64,000 bases of DNA from Clostridiales bacterium UBA1390 (GCA_002305315.1 DBQQ01000038.1:6757-70756), one strand, 5' to 3'. Positions 33,987 to 43,755 are shown, counted from the stretch's first letter. Notes: generated by a model not told the origin, from the sequence alone. Numbers and translations: made by a program.

Positions 33987-35113
33987 AAAAATGGCTGTGG
34001 ATCTGGATGGTGTGGTGCCTCTGTATGTTGCCGGTACAGGCACAGGAGACGGAGATCGACTGGACGGATTATGATTTTTCACCCATAGAAGAAGAACTGA
34101 AGACGCTCCAGCAGGACCCGCAGTTCTATGAAGGAGGCTTGCAGTTTGACGACTTCCTGGATCTTCTGGGGCAGATTCTGGAGGGAGAGATTCAACTCGG
34201 ATTTGAGGATGTGCTGGATGGACTGCTGAATCAGATCCTGGGAGAATGGAAGGCAGAATGGCAGTTGATGCTGGAACTGGCAGCGCTGATGGTATGCAGT
34301 GGTGTGCTGAAGAATTTAAACGTGTCTTTTGGCGGTTCACAGGTGGAACAGATTGCGTTCTATGTGGTATTTGGCGCCGCAGTCACGCTGCTGTTTCAGA
34401 GCTTCCTCATTACGTATCAGGTTGCGCAGAATGCGGGAGAAAACATCACCCATACACTGTTGGGATTATTGCCGGTTCTCGCGGGGGTTCAGGCAGCATC
34501 CGGAGGACAGGTATCTGCCACACTAGGTTCTGGCTTTCTGATTGGCAGCGTGAATCTGGCGTCATTTCTGGTACAGACTGTGTTTTTGAATGGGATTCTT
34601 CTGTTTGTCACGCTGTCTACCGTGAACCAGTTGACCGGGCAGAATATGATGAAAAAAATCATGGGACTGGCTAAGGTGCTGATTCAAAAAGGGATCAAAG
34701 GCGTCAGCGGGATTTTTCTGTTTCTGATCGGACTGCAGGGAATTGTCGCGCCGGCAGCGGATAGTCTTGTGCGAAAGACCATGATATCGGCGGCTGGTGC
34801 AGTGCCCGTGGTGGGAGGTGCCATTGGCGGCGCCGTAGAGACCATATTTGCCGGAGCCTCACTGGTGGGGCATTGTGTGGGCGGTGCGGGTATGGTGATT
34901 CTGATGTGCATCTGTCTGGTACCCTTAGGAAAGCTGGTGGCGATATGGCTTCTCTATAAAGTCACCTCTGCGCTACTATCTCCGATCGCGGATGCGAAGA
35001 TGACAGAACTGCTGGAAGGTATGGCCGATGGCACGGGCATGCTGATGGGCGTTCTGCTGGTACTGATCGGCATGGTTGTCTGTGGCGTAGGGATTTTCCT
35101 ACGGAGCATATAG
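33983..35113 (+). CDS. spoIIIAE: Stage III sporulation protein AE
   Basis: Polytopic protein of the mother-cell side of the feeding channel. The 376 residues have a signal peptide (MKKWLWIWMVWCLCMLPVQAQ), an acidic segment, and about eight membrane helices. ATG 33983 (ATGA overlap) is the true start; the same frame remains open upstream to 33587 only because it shadows spoIIIAD. Confidence 0.93.
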   Translation: MKKWLWIWMVWCLCMLPVQAQETEIDWTDYDFSPIEEELKTLQQDPQFYEGGLQFDDFLDLLGQILEGEIQLGFEDVLDGLLNQILGEWKAEWQLMLELAALMVCSGVLKNLNVSFGGSQVEQIAFYVVFGAAVTLLFQSFLITYQVAQNAGENITHTLLGLLPVLAGVQAASGGQVSATLGSGFLIGSVNLASFLVQTVFLNGILLFVTLSTVNQLTGQNMMKKIMGLAKVLIQKGIKGVSGIFLFLIGLQGIVAPAADSLVRKTMISAAGAVPVVGGAIGGAVETIFAGASLVGHCVGGAGMVILMCICLVPLGKLVAIWLLYKVTSALLSPIADAKMTELLEGMADGTGMLMGVLLVLIGMVVCGVGIFLRSI

Positions 35114-35127
35114 AAAGGAGAGGTCAG

Positions 35128-35625
35128 ATGAAAGAATGGATCGGGAGTATCATCCTATTTGCGATTTTTGCCGGGATCTTTGAAGCCGTTTTACCGCAGG
35201 ATGGCATCAAAAAATACGTTCGGCTGATACTGGGCATATTCCTCATTGTGATTGTACTGGAACCCTGGATCGGGGCAGACTGGGAAGTCTCGCTGTCTGC
35301 GATGGGCGAAACGTCGGTTTCCGAGGTGGAGACAGTGCCGGTCATGGAAGCTATCACCGAGCAATATGATTACTATATAACGGAAGCGCTGCGAGATCGT
35401 GTGGAGGGAGAAGGTATCTACATAGAAGAAGCCCACTGTATTTTGTCAGAGGAAGGAAGACTGCAGACGGTGAGCGTAGTATGTGTTCCAGAATCAGAAG
35501 ACTGGGTGGTACTTACACTGGATCTGGGGCAGCAAAGAGAGGAGATCGACCAGAGACTCTCAGAACTTACAGAACGTTTTGAAGACATGCTGCAGGCGGA
35601 TGTTGTGATAGAATGGAGAACTTGA
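35128..35625 (+). CDS. spoIIIAF: Stage III sporulation protein AF
   Basis: Two N-terminal membrane helices (EWIGSIILFAIFAGIFEAVL, then LILGIFLIVIVLEPW) are followed by a soluble ring-building domain. It is 165 residues long and sits in the expected operon position. Confidence 0.92.
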   Translation: MKEWIGSIILFAIFAGIFEAVLPQDGIKKYVRLILGIFLIVIVLEPWIGADWEVSLSAMGETSVSEVETVPVMEAITEQYDYYITEALRDRVEGEGIYIEEAHCILSEEGRLQTVSVVCVPESEDWVVLTLDLGQQREEIDQRLSELTERFEDMLQADVVIEWRT

Positions 35626-35626
35626 G

Positions 35627-36202
35627 ATGGGATTCGACTGGAAAAAATGGTTTAGAAAGGAAAAGGATGGACAGAAAAAGGATTGGTTTAGCATTTTCTT
35701 CCCTATTATGCTCATCTGTGCAGTCATAATTTTGATGATGACGAATACCAATAGGAATATACCGGATACGGCAGAGAGTGAATCCTCTGAGCAGGAGGTC
35801 AGATCGCAGGACCAGGACGCCTACGCGGCCATGCTGGAAGAGAAACTGGCAGATGCTTTTTCCAGAATGGCCGGTGTGGGAGAGGTACGGGTCTATGTGA
35901 CTTTGGCAGGCAGCGGAGAGGAAACTGTGCTGAAGGATGAAGGCAGAACAGCAGAGAATGTCCAGGAGGAAGACAGTGGGGCGATCAGGTCTTCGGAACG
36001 AACAGAGGAAGAGGAAACCACCGTAACGGATTCGGAGGGAAATCCTTATGTAGTCAGCGCTACCTATCCAAAGGTACAGGGAATCCTGATCGTAGCCCAA
36101 GGCGCGGAATCCGCGGTTGTTCGGGAACAGCTCATGCAGGCTGCTTCCACGTTGCTGGGACTGTCCTATCAAGAGATCCAGGTAGCAACATATCAGTCAT
36201 AG
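35627..36202 (+). CDS. spoIIIAG: Stage III sporulation protein AG
   Basis: One membrane helix (FSIFFPIMLICAVIILMMT) anchors an intermembrane domain that in B. subtilis forms the large ring of the feeding tube. The 191 residues contain the GVGEVRVYVTLAGSGEE core and GILIVAQGAE of the ring-building motif. It follows spoIIIAF by 1 bp. Confidence 0.93.
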   Translation: MGFDWKKWFRKEKDGQKKDWFSIFFPIMLICAVIILMMTNTNRNIPDTAESESSEQEVRSQDQDAYAAMLEEKLADAFSRMAGVGEVRVYVTLAGSGEETVLKDEGRTAENVQEEDSGAIRSSERTEEEETTVTDSEGNPYVVSATYPKVQGILIVAQGAESAVVREQLMQAASTLLGLSYQEIQVATYQS

Positions 36203-36214
36203 GAGGGTAATTCC

Positions 36215-36982
36215 ATGAGTCGGTTCAGAAAAAATCAGGCAGTGATCGTAGCGCTGGTTCTAATGGTAGTCGTAGCCGGGTACCTGAATTTTAACAGTCA
36301 AACGGCTTCTGCCACGGATCCTAACCAACAGGCGGCGGAAGATTCATCCGAGGGACAGTTCTTGGCGGATGGCTTTGAGGAAGGGACGCTGCTTCCGGTA
36401 GGAGAAACGAGCACGGTATCGGAAGAGGCAAATGCAGGTACAGAAGAAAGCCAGATTGCCGAGGAATCTGATGGCGAGCAGGCGACGGCGGCAGAGGCGG
36501 AAGCGCAAACCGGGGAAGAGAGCGCAGTGCCGGAGGAGACCGGAGACGATCTGCCGGGCAGCGCGGTATTGGTGGACAGTGATGCGGTCATCCCTGAATA
36601 TTTTGCGGAAGCTAAGGTAGAGCGGGAGAATGCCCGTGCGAAGAGCCAGGATATTTTATATGATTTGATGGCCAGTGCGGATACGCCGGAATCGGAGAAG
36701 TCCCTGGCGGCCCAAGAGATCATCGCGCTTCAGAAACGAGTAGAAAACGAAGCTGCGGCAGAGGCGATGATCAAAGCCAAAGGATTCAATGAAGTCTTTG
36801 TGCGGATCTATGATGAAAGCGTGGATGTGATTGTGGATCGGGAAGAGATCAGCCAGCAGGAAGCGGCGCAGATTCAGGATATTATCACGCGGATTACGGG
36901 AGCGGAGGCTTCGGATATTCGCATTAGTCTGCTGAAGGTAGCCAGCGAGGGAAGCTCCCAGGAGGAGAGTTCCGGAAATTAA
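36215..36982 (+). CDS. spoIIIAH: Stage III sporulation protein AH
   Basis: Last gene of the operon. An N-terminal membrane helix (AVIVALVLMVVVAGYLN) is followed by a long Glu/Ala-rich linker and the C-terminal ring domain (EAMIKAKGFNEVFVRIYDES) that pairs with SpoIIQ on the forespore side. It is 255 residues long; the acidic linker is longer than in B. subtilis. Confidence 0.94.
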   Translation: MSRFRKNQAVIVALVLMVVVAGYLNFNSQTASATDPNQQAAEDSSEGQFLADGFEEGTLLPVGETSTVSEEANAGTEESQIAEESDGEQATAAEAEAQTGEESAVPEETGDDLPGSAVLVDSDAVIPEYFAEAKVERENARAKSQDILYDLMASADTPESEKSLAAQEIIALQKRVENEAAAEAMIKAKGFNEVFVRIYDESVDVIVDREEISQQEAAQIQDIITRITGAEASDIRISLLKVASEGSSQEESSGN

Positions 36983-36990
36983 ATTTTGGG

Positions 36991-37019
36991 TTTACTTTTA
37001 TAGGAAAAACGTATATAAT
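36991..37019 (+). promoter_or_regulatory. Promoter of the asp23-nusB operon
   Basis: TTTACT, 17 bp, TATAAT, immediately after spoIIIAH. Confidence 0.75.
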
Positions 37020-37036
37020 AACAGATAGGAGCACCC

Positions 37037-37064
37037 ACGGACCGGATACAAGCTTCCGGTCCGT
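37037..37064 (+). promoter_or_regulatory. 5'UTR hairpin before asp23
   Basis: Perfect 10-bp stem ACGGACCGGA/TCCGGTCCGT with an 8-nt loop, starting about 10 nt after the predicted transcription start. No T-run follows. It may protect the mRNA 5' end. Confidence 0.6.
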
Positions 37065-37091
37065 AATCTATATAGATGGAGGTACATGGAG

Positions 37092-37454
37092 ATGGAAGAG
37101 GAACGCAAGATCAGCGTGATTACAGATCAGCAGACGGGTAAAGTCAAGATCGCAGACGAGGTCGTAGCGGTGATTGCCGATCTGGCCATCAGTGATGTAA
37201 AGGGGATTCTGACGCTGGGCGGCCGGAAGGGAAAGCGCAGTTATGGCAAAGGAATCGGTGTGCGGATTGATGGAAACGATGTCTATTGTGATGTGGCCCT
37301 GGTGCTGAAGCAAGGTTTTAAAGTAAAACAGGTGGCTCTCCCGGTACAGCAGAAGATTAAGGCCAGCATAGAGAACATGCTGGAGATGAACGTCAAGGAG
37401 GTCAATGTCTGTATCGTGGGGATTCAGAAAGAGAAGTCCGCCCAGACGGAATAA
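37092..37454 (+). CDS. Asp23/Gls24 family envelope stress protein
   Basis: Small (120-residue) alkaline-shock protein-like domain, conserved before nusB in Clostridia. Visible core: VVAVIADLAISDVKGILTL and VRIDGNDVYCDVALVLK. ATG 37092 lies 9 nt after GGAGG; the ATG at 37086 is only 3 nt away. The exact role is unclear; family members link to cell-envelope homeostasis. Confidence 0.92.
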   Translation: MEEERKISVITDQQTGKVKIADEVVAVIADLAISDVKGILTLGGRKGKRSYGKGIGVRIDGNDVYCDVALVLKQGFKVKQVALPVQQKIKASIENMLEMNVKEVNVCIVGIQKEKSAQTE

Positions 37455-37485
37455 TCGGCATTACGGAAGAGAGGAACAAGACTGT

Positions 37486-37902
37486 ATGAGTAGAAAGACA
37501 GCGCGGGAGCATGCGTTTCGCATTCTGTTTTCCGCGCAGTTTCAGGAGGAAAACGCACAGGTACTGGTAGAACGGTATTTACAGAGTCAGGATATGTCCT
37601 TAGAAGAAAAGGATGAGCAGTTCATCCAAAGAGAGATCGAAGGTGCCATCAGGGAGCAGGATCATATTTATGCCAGGATCGGGGAGGCACTCAAGGAATG
37701 GAAGCTGAGCCGTCTGTATCAGGTGGATCGCGCGATCTTACAGATCGCGGTTTATGAGATGCTCTATGAAGAAGAGATCCCAACAAGCGTCAGTATCAAT
37801 GAGGCAGTGGAACTTGCGAAGAAATATAGTACGGAAGCCGCTCCGGCTTTTATAAATGGTGTATTAGGCACGATTGCAAAAGACGTGGAAGGAGAGGCGT
37901 AA
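37486..37902 (+). CDS. nusB: Transcription antitermination factor NusB
   Basis: All-helical 138-residue RNA-binding protein that joins NusE on boxA to stop premature termination of rRNA. MSRKTAREHAFRILF and ILQIAVYEMLY...IPTSVSINEAVELAKKY are family hallmarks. It starts at 37486, and its TAA is immediately followed by the xseA ATG. Confidence 0.95.
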   Translation: MSRKTAREHAFRILFSAQFQEENAQVLVERYLQSQDMSLEEKDEQFIQREIEGAIREQDHIYARIGEALKEWKLSRLYQVDRAILQIAVYEMLYEEEIPTSVSINEAVELAKKYSTEAAPAFINGVLGTIAKDVEGEA

Positions 37903-39117
37903 ATGGAACGGCCGATCTACCGGGTTTCGCAGATCAACGCCTACGTAAAGCGTATGTTGACCCAGGATGTTCTCCTGACCAATCTGCAGCTTGGAGGAGA
38001 GATCAGTAATTTCAAGAGGCATTCCTCGGGCCATATGTATTTTGCGCTGAAGGATGAATTGGCGGCCATTTCGGCGGTCATGTTCGCCTCCGATGCCAAA
38101 ACACTGCGCTTTTTTCCCAAGGAAGGGCAAAAGGTGATTGCCAGAGGTTCTATATCGCTTTATGAGAAGACGGGACAGTATCAGTTCTATGTACGGCATA
38201 TGGAACCGGATGGGATCGGGGCGCTGTATCAGGCATATGAGGCACTGAAACAGAAGCTGGAGGCAGAAGGGCTCTTCGATGCGAGCCGTAAGAAGAAGAT
38301 TCCATCCTACCCCCGGACGGTAGCTATGGTCACATCGCCTACGGGCGCGGTGATCCAGGATATGACACAGATTGCAAGGCGGAGGCATCCGGGGATCCGC
38401 CTTATTCTCATACCAGTGATGGTGCAGGGAGAGGGCGCCGCAGAATCGATCGTGCGAGGCCTGGCGCTGGCGGATCAGACAGAAGCGGATACGGTGATTG
38501 TGGGCCGAGGCGGTGGCTCCATTGAGGATCTATGGGCTTTTAATGAAGAAAAGGTGGCTCGGGCGATTGCGGTCATGCAGCATCCGGTGATTTCTGCTGT
38601 CGGACACGAGACCGATTATACCATCGCAGATTTTGTCGCTGATTTGCGGGCGCCAACACCTTCGGCGGCTGCCGAACTTGCGATTCCGCAGGTGTCGGAG
38701 ATCCTGGAGAGACTGGCATCGTATCAAAGTCGAGCTCAGAATGCTTTGAAACGTAGAATTGAAATAGAGCGCAGGACATTGGCACAGATCCTATCAAGAG
38801 GCATATACCGCAGACCCGGTCAAATGCTCATGCCGATGCGTCAGGAGCTGGACATGCTGGGAGAGCGCCTGACAGAGGCATGCGCTCAACGGATGAAGGA
38901 ACGCCGGGAAGCGCTGACGCAGATGGGACTTCGCCTGACGTATTTGGATCCTGCGCATCCATTGCGGAGAGGCTATGCTTATATAACGGACGATCAGGGA
39001 AAGATTCTATCTTCCGTGAAAGCCGTGCAGACAGGGGATTGGATCTGTGCGCATTTGGCGGACGGACAATTCGGGGCTCGAGTTGAGACCATAGGGGAGG
39101 ATACCGATGGAAAATAA
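37903..39117 (+). CDS. xseA: Exodeoxyribonuclease VII large subunit
   Basis: Catalytic subunit of the ssDNA exonuclease. An N-terminal OB fold (ISNFKRHSSGHMYFALKD) precedes the catalytic domain (RGGGSIEDLWAFNEE, then ISAVGHETDYTIADFVADLRAPTPSAAAE). The coiled-coil C-terminus ends near HPLRRGYAYI. It is 404 residues long. The frame overlaps xseB by 11 bp. Confidence 0.96.
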   Translation: MERPIYRVSQINAYVKRMLTQDVLLTNLQLGGEISNFKRHSSGHMYFALKDELAAISAVMFASDAKTLRFFPKEGQKVIARGSISLYEKTGQYQFYVRHMEPDGIGALYQAYEALKQKLEAEGLFDASRKKKIPSYPRTVAMVTSPTGAVIQDMTQIARRRHPGIRLILIPVMVQGEGAAESIVRGLALADQTEADTVIVGRGGGSIEDLWAFNEEKVARAIAVMQHPVISAVGHETDYTIADFVADLRAPTPSAAAELAIPQVSEILERLASYQSRAQNALKRRIEIERRTLAQILSRGIYRRPGQMLMPMRQELDMLGERLTEACAQRMKERREALTQMGLRLTYLDPAHPLRRGYAYITDDQGKILSSVKAVQTGDWICAHLADGQFGARVETIGEDTDGK

Positions 39118-39304
39118 ACAGACATTTGAGGAGGCCATGGAACAGTTGGCGCAGATTACAGATCGAATGGAAAGAGGAGATCTGCCATTAGCCGAGATGA
39201 CCTCGTTATATAAAGAAGGGAAAAAGCTGTATCAGGACTGTCAGAAAATGTTGGATCTGACAGAGAAGGAACTTGTGGTGCTGAATGAAGGAGAAGGGCA
39301 ATGA
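39107..39304 (+). CDS. xseB: Exodeoxyribonuclease VII small subunit
   Basis: The 65-residue helical protein has FEEAMEQLAQITDRMERGDLPL, diagnostic of XseB. It overlaps xseA and ispA (ATGA), as expected for balanced assembly. Confidence 0.95.
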   Translation: MENKQTFEEAMEQLAQITDRMERGDLPLAEMTSLYKEGKKLYQDCQKMLDLTEKELVVLNEGEGQ

Positions 39305-40203
39305 AACTCGAGGAATATCAGGTGTGGCAAGGAAAGATTCTGGAGGCGCGGTTGTCTGCGCGTGTTTCCCATAGAGGACAGTATGAGGCCCAGGTGTGGG
39401 AGGCCATGTCCTATAGCCTGCTGGCAGGCGGTAAGAGGATTCGTCCCCTGATGCTTCTCCTGGCGGCTGGCGCGGTGACGGGGGAGTGTGCGCAATCTGT
39501 CTTTGATCGTGTATATCCCTTTGCGGAGGCGCTGGAGATGATTCATACCTACTCGCTGATTCATGATGATCTGCCGGCGATGGATAATGATGATTATCGC
39601 CGAGGACGGTTGACGAACCATAAAGTCTTTGGGGAAGCGATCGCGATTTTGGCGGGAGATGGCCTTTTGAATCTGGCATACGAGACGATCTTCGAGGCCC
39701 TGCTCACGGATCCGGCGCCAGGCAGACTCCTGGCGGCAAGAACGATTGCCCAAGCAGCAGGGGCTCGCGGCATGGTAGCCGGACAGACGGCGGACATGCT
39801 GGCCGAGCAGCAGAAGGCAACGCCAGAACATTTGGATTTTATTGAAGAGAATAAGACAGGACAGCTGATGATGGCGGCGCTTCTGGCCGGCGCCCAGGCT
39901 GCGGGGGCACCGGAAGATGCGATCCTGTCCATGAGAAAAGCCGGCAGGGCTATGGGCAAGGCTTTTCAGATTCAGGATGATATTCTGGATGTGGAAGGGG
40001 ACGCGGCGGAGCTGGGGAAACGGACAGGCAGCGACGCAGAGAATGAGAAGGTCACGTTTGTAACAGTATATGGCATCCAGAAGGCCCGAGAGATGGTGGC
40101 AGAACTATCTGCAGATGCCGCAGAAGCGCTGAAAGACTTTCACAATGAGTCGGGGGAGTTGTTGAGGGAGTGGATACAGGCGTTAATATACAGAAAAAAG
40201 TAA
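39301..40203 (+). CDS. ispA: Polyprenyl (farnesyl) diphosphate synthase
   Basis: Trans-isoprenyl diphosphate synthase that condenses IPP with allylic diphosphates. The first aspartate-rich motif is HDDLPAMDNDDYRRG and the second is QDDILDVEGD. GGKRIRP binds substrate. The 300-residue length and the place between xseB and dxs indicate the FPP synthase IspA. Confidence 0.95.
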   Translation: MKLEEYQVWQGKILEARLSARVSHRGQYEAQVWEAMSYSLLAGGKRIRPLMLLLAAGAVTGECAQSVFDRVYPFAEALEMIHTYSLIHDDLPAMDNDDYRRGRLTNHKVFGEAIAILAGDGLLNLAYETIFEALLTDPAPGRLLAARTIAQAAGARGMVAGQTADMLAEQQKATPEHLDFIEENKTGQLMMAALLAGAQAAGAPEDAILSMRKAGRAMGKAFQIQDDILDVEGDAAELGKRTGSDAENEKVTFVTVYGIQKAREMVAELSADAAEALKDFHNESGELLREWIQALIYRKK

Positions 40204-40204
40204 G

Positions 40205-42088
40205 GTGAGTAAATTGTACCCATTGCTGGATAAGATCCAGGATCCTAAGGATCTGCGGGCAATGACGACGGAGGAACTGAAACAACTGGCGGAGGAGATT
40301 CGGCATTTCCTGATTCAGAATGTGGCCAGAACAGGTGGTCATCTGAGCGCCAATCTGGGTGTGGTGGAACTGACAATGGCACTGCATCTGGAGTTTTCCT
40401 CTCCGCGAGATCAGATGATTTTTGATGTAGGCCATCAGGCGTATACCCATAAGATTCTGACAGGACGAAAGGATCTGTTTGACAAGCTGCGGCAGGAGAA
40501 TGGTCTCAGCGGTTTTCCGAAGCAGGCGGAAAGTGAGCATGACATTTTCAACACAGGACATGCTTCAACCTCCATTTCTGCGGCGTTAGGACTGGCAAAG
40601 GCCAGAGACCTGAAGGGCAGCAAGTATCATGTGATTGCGGTGATCGGCGATGGAGCGCTCACCGGAGGAATGAGTTATGAGGCGATGAACCAGGCGGGGC
40701 GGGATAAGACGCCCCTGATTGTCGTGTTAAATGATAATCAGATGTCGATTGGCCCCAACGTGGGCGCATTGGCTCGTAGTCTGTCTACGCTCAGAACCCG
40801 CAGATCCTATCTGAATATGAAGCGGCACATGCATCAGGTGCTGGAAAAAACGGAGGGGGATGGCGGCGCCATGACCAACTTCATTCGGCAGGCCAAGAAG
40901 CGTGTGAAATATTTTCTGATGTCAGGAGCGTTTTTTGAAGAGCTTGGATTTACCTATCTCGGTCCTGTGGATGGTCATGACATAGAGGAGCTCCGGCGTG
41001 TGCTGCGACAGGCGAAGGCGCTCAAAGAACCGGTTCTCGTGCATGTGAAAACCACAAAAGGAAAGGGATATCGTCCCGCGGAAAAGGATGCGGCCACGTT
41101 CCATGGTATCGGAAAGTTTGACCCGGATACCGGAGAAGTGGGAAAGAATCAAGGAGAAAGCTGGGCGCATGCCGTGGGTACTCAATTGCAGTCCTTCGCC
41201 AGAGAAGATGATCGGACGGTAGTGATTACAGCGGCCATGCCGCAGGGAACGGGCGTCCAGGAGTACAGTACACTGTTTCCGAAACGGTTTTTTGATGTGG
41301 GAATCGCGGAAGAACACGCGGTGACGTTTGCGGCGGGGCTGGCACGCGGCGGTATGAAGCCCTATTTTGTCGTGTATTCCACGTTTTTGCAGCGAGGATA
41401 CGATCAGGTGCTGCATGATGTGTGTCTGCAGAGACTGCCGGTAAAATTTCTGGTGGATCATGCCGGAATCGTGGGGGAGGATGGCGAGACGCATCAGGGG
41501 ATCTATGATATCGCATATTTGGGGCATATTCCAGAGATGACAATCATGAGTCCTTCGAATCGTACGGAGCTCTGCCGTATGATGAATTATGCACATCAGT
41601 ATGAGGCGCCGATCGCGATTCGGTACCCTAAGGGGAATCTGCCAGAAGAGAGTGAAGATGCGGGACCGCAGATCCGTTTCGGACAAGGCTACCTGGTGCG
41701 GGAGGAGAAGGATGCGTTCTGTCTTCTTTTGGCTTTAGGAGTCTGTCGCAAGATGGCGGAAGAGGCCGCGGAGCAGTTGGTGGAGAAAGGGATTCGTGTG
41801 TCGGTGGCGGATGCCCGCTTTGTGGCTCCGTTATCCAGAGAGTGGCTGTTAGAACTGTCAAGGCAGTACCCCAGGATACTCACCATAGAAGACCATATTC
41901 ATACAGGCGGATTCGGTATAAAAGTGCGGGATCTTCTGGCAGAAGAGAGAGCGAAGAGTCAGGTGCGAATCCTGGCACTTCCGGATCGCTTTATAGAGCA
42001 GGGCAAGAGAGAAGTGTTGCTGAGCCGTTATGGGATCAGTGTGGAAGGAATACAGAAAGCAGTGGAGAATTGGAATGCAGAAGCATAA
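40205..42088 (+). CDS. dxs: 1-deoxy-D-xylulose-5-phosphate synthase
   Basis: Thiamine diphosphate enzyme that opens the MEP pathway by joining pyruvate and glyceraldehyde 3-phosphate. The 627-residue protein has the ThDP motif GDGALTGGMSYEAMNQAG and LNDNQMSI, and the transketolase second domain (VGIAEEHAVTFAAGLA). The start is uncertain: GTG 40205 overlaps AAGGTGAG, while TTG 40214 sits 5 nt after it. It provides isoprenoid precursors for ispA next door. Confidence 0.96.
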   Translation: MSKLYPLLDKIQDPKDLRAMTTEELKQLAEEIRHFLIQNVARTGGHLSANLGVVELTMALHLEFSSPRDQMIFDVGHQAYTHKILTGRKDLFDKLRQENGLSGFPKQAESEHDIFNTGHASTSISAALGLAKARDLKGSKYHVIAVIGDGALTGGMSYEAMNQAGRDKTPLIVVLNDNQMSIGPNVGALARSLSTLRTRRSYLNMKRHMHQVLEKTEGDGGAMTNFIRQAKKRVKYFLMSGAFFEELGFTYLGPVDGHDIEELRRVLRQAKALKEPVLVHVKTTKGKGYRPAEKDAATFHGIGKFDPDTGEVGKNQGESWAHAVGTQLQSFAREDDRTVVITAAMPQGTGVQEYSTLFPKRFFDVGIAEEHAVTFAAGLARGGMKPYFVVYSTFLQRGYDQVLHDVCLQRLPVKFLVDHAGIVGEDGETHQGIYDIAYLGHIPEMTIMSPSNRTELCRMMNYAHQYEAPIAIRYPKGNLPEESEDAGPQIRFGQGYLVREEKDAFCLLLALGVCRKMAEEAAEQLVEKGIRVSVADARFVAPLSREWLLELSRQYPRILTIEDHIHTGGFGIKVRDLLAEERAKSQVRILALPDRFIEQGKREVLLSRYGISVEGIQKAVENWNAEA

Positions 42089-42884
42089 AGAACGGCTGGA
42101 TTTGTGTCTGGTAGAAAGAGGATTGGCCGCTTCCCGGGAAAAGGCGAAGGCAATGATTATGGCAGGCCATGTGTACGTGAATGGGCAGCGAGAGGATAAG
42201 GCTGGTACGCTGGTGGAAGAAGAGGCGGAGATTCTGGTACGGGGGCCGGTTCTTCCCTATGTGAGTCGGGGCGGTTTGAAGCTGGAGAAGGCGATCAAGA
42301 CCTTCGGTGTTCGGCTGGAGGGATGTATCTGTATGGACGCAGGGGCTTCTACCGGTGGATTCACAGATTGCATGCTGCAAAACGGAGCCGCGAAGGTGTA
42401 CGCGATCGACGTAGGTTATGGACAGCTGGCGTGGAAGCTTCGTCAGGACGAGCGAGTCGTTGTGCTGGAGAAGACGAATGTGCGCTATCTGGATGAGACG
42501 AAGGTGCCGGATCTTTGTGATTTTGCCTCAGCAGATCTCTCTTTTATTTCGCTGACGAAGGTATTGGAGCCGATCGCTGGCCGGATTCGAGAGGGCGGAG
42601 AGCTGGTCTGTCTGGTGAAGCCGCAGTTTGAGGCAGGACGAGAGAAAGTCGGAAAAAAAGGCGTAGTGCGGGAGCCAGAGATTCATGAGGAAGTACTCCT
42701 TATGATCACAGACTGGGTGAAGTGCCATGGGTTTACCATACTGGGATGTACGTATTCGCCGGTACGTGGACCGGAAGGCAATATCGAATATTTATTATAT
42801 CTAAAGAAAGAAGCGTGTTCCGTCGCAGCGGACTGGAAGAAAGAGATCGAGAAGGTGGTGAAAGAATCCCATGAATCCCTGTAA
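42075..42884 (+). CDS. tlyA: TlyA family rRNA 2'-O-methyltransferase
   Basis: S4 RNA-binding domain (RLDLCLVERGLAASREKAKAM) followed by an FtsJ-like SAM domain (CICMDAGASTGGFTDCMLQNG). TlyA homologues methylate cytidines in 16S and sometimes 23S rRNA; older names call them hemolysins. The 269-residue form from ATG 42075 has a GGAGA site. It overlaps dxs and nadK by 14 bp each. Confidence 0.93.
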   Translation: MQKHKERLDLCLVERGLAASREKAKAMIMAGHVYVNGQREDKAGTLVEEEAEILVRGPVLPYVSRGGLKLEKAIKTFGVRLEGCICMDAGASTGGFTDCMLQNGAAKVYAIDVGYGQLAWKLRQDERVVVLEKTNVRYLDETKVPDLCDFASADLSFISLTKVLEPIAGRIREGGELVCLVKPQFEAGREKVGKKGVVREPEIHEEVLLMITDWVKCHGFTILGCTYSPVRGPEGNIEYLLYLKKEACSVAADWKKEIEKVVKESHESL

Positions 42885-43755
42885 GTTTGTCATTTCCACC
42901 AATTTCACCAAGGATCCGGAAGGGGTCGAGACCAGGCATATTGCGTCGTATCTGCAGGAGCGGGGCGCCAGGGTCTGGCTTCTTGTGAAGCCGCAGGATG
43001 AGGTGCCGGCGGAGTTAGCGGATATGGAGCGGCTGCAGGAGGCGCAGGTTTCTCAGATGGATCTGGTTATTGTTCTGGGTGGGGATGGAACGATTCTTTC
43101 CAATGCCAGGCGCCTGCATGAATATGATGTACCGCTTCTGGGCATTAATCTGGGGCATCTGGGTTTTTTGACGGGCAGTGAGAAAGAGGACTGTGAGTCG
43201 GTATTAGATCAGGTTCTCGAAGGGCGATATCGGGAAGAAGAGCGCGTCATGCTTCGGGGGAGAATCGTGCATACGAATGGCGAAGAACAGTATTTCAGCG
43301 GGCTGAACGACGCGGTCATTACCCGAGGCGCCTTCTCGCGGATGCTCTCGATTTCTGTGAAGATCAATGGTCGGCTCATGGATTATTTTCAGGCCGATGG
43401 GATGATTGTGGCGACGCCGACGGGTTCCACGGGATACAATTTGTCCGCAGGAGGGCCGATTGTAGTTCCCTATGCCAGAGGCATTTTAATTACTCCGATT
43501 TGTCCTAGATCCTTGACCATGCGATCGATTGTCGTATCAGAAACCGATGAGATCAATTTCGAAGTATTGCCAGAGACTATGGGACAGAAGACGCCGGAGC
43601 TGATGCTGACAGTGGATGGACAGCAGGGGTATCCGATTGTACCGGGGGATCAGGTATTCATCGGGGTGGATCCTGCAGGGGTTCGGTTGATTCATATGGA
43701 AAACACCACGTTTTTTGATACACTGCGAAAAAAGATGTTTAAGGAATCCATGTAA
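42871..43755 (+). CDS. nadK: NAD kinase
   Basis: ATP-dependent NAD phosphorylation yielding NADP. GGDGTILSNARRL is the signature, followed by GHLGFLT and the substrate loop ATPTGSTGYNLSAGGPIV. It is 294 residues long. It lies in the conserved tlyA-nadK-argR-recN run. Confidence 0.96.
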   Translation: MNPCKFVISTNFTKDPEGVETRHIASYLQERGARVWLLVKPQDEVPAELADMERLQEAQVSQMDLVIVLGGDGTILSNARRLHEYDVPLLGINLGHLGFLTGSEKEDCESVLDQVLEGRYREEERVMLRGRIVHTNGEEQYFSGLNDAVITRGAFSRMLSISVKINGRLMDYFQADGMIVATPTGSTGYNLSAGGPIVVPYARGILITPICPRSLTMRSIVVSETDEINFEVLPETMGQKTPELMLTVDGQQGYPIVPGDQVFIGVDPAGVRLIHMENTTFFDTLRKKMFKESM

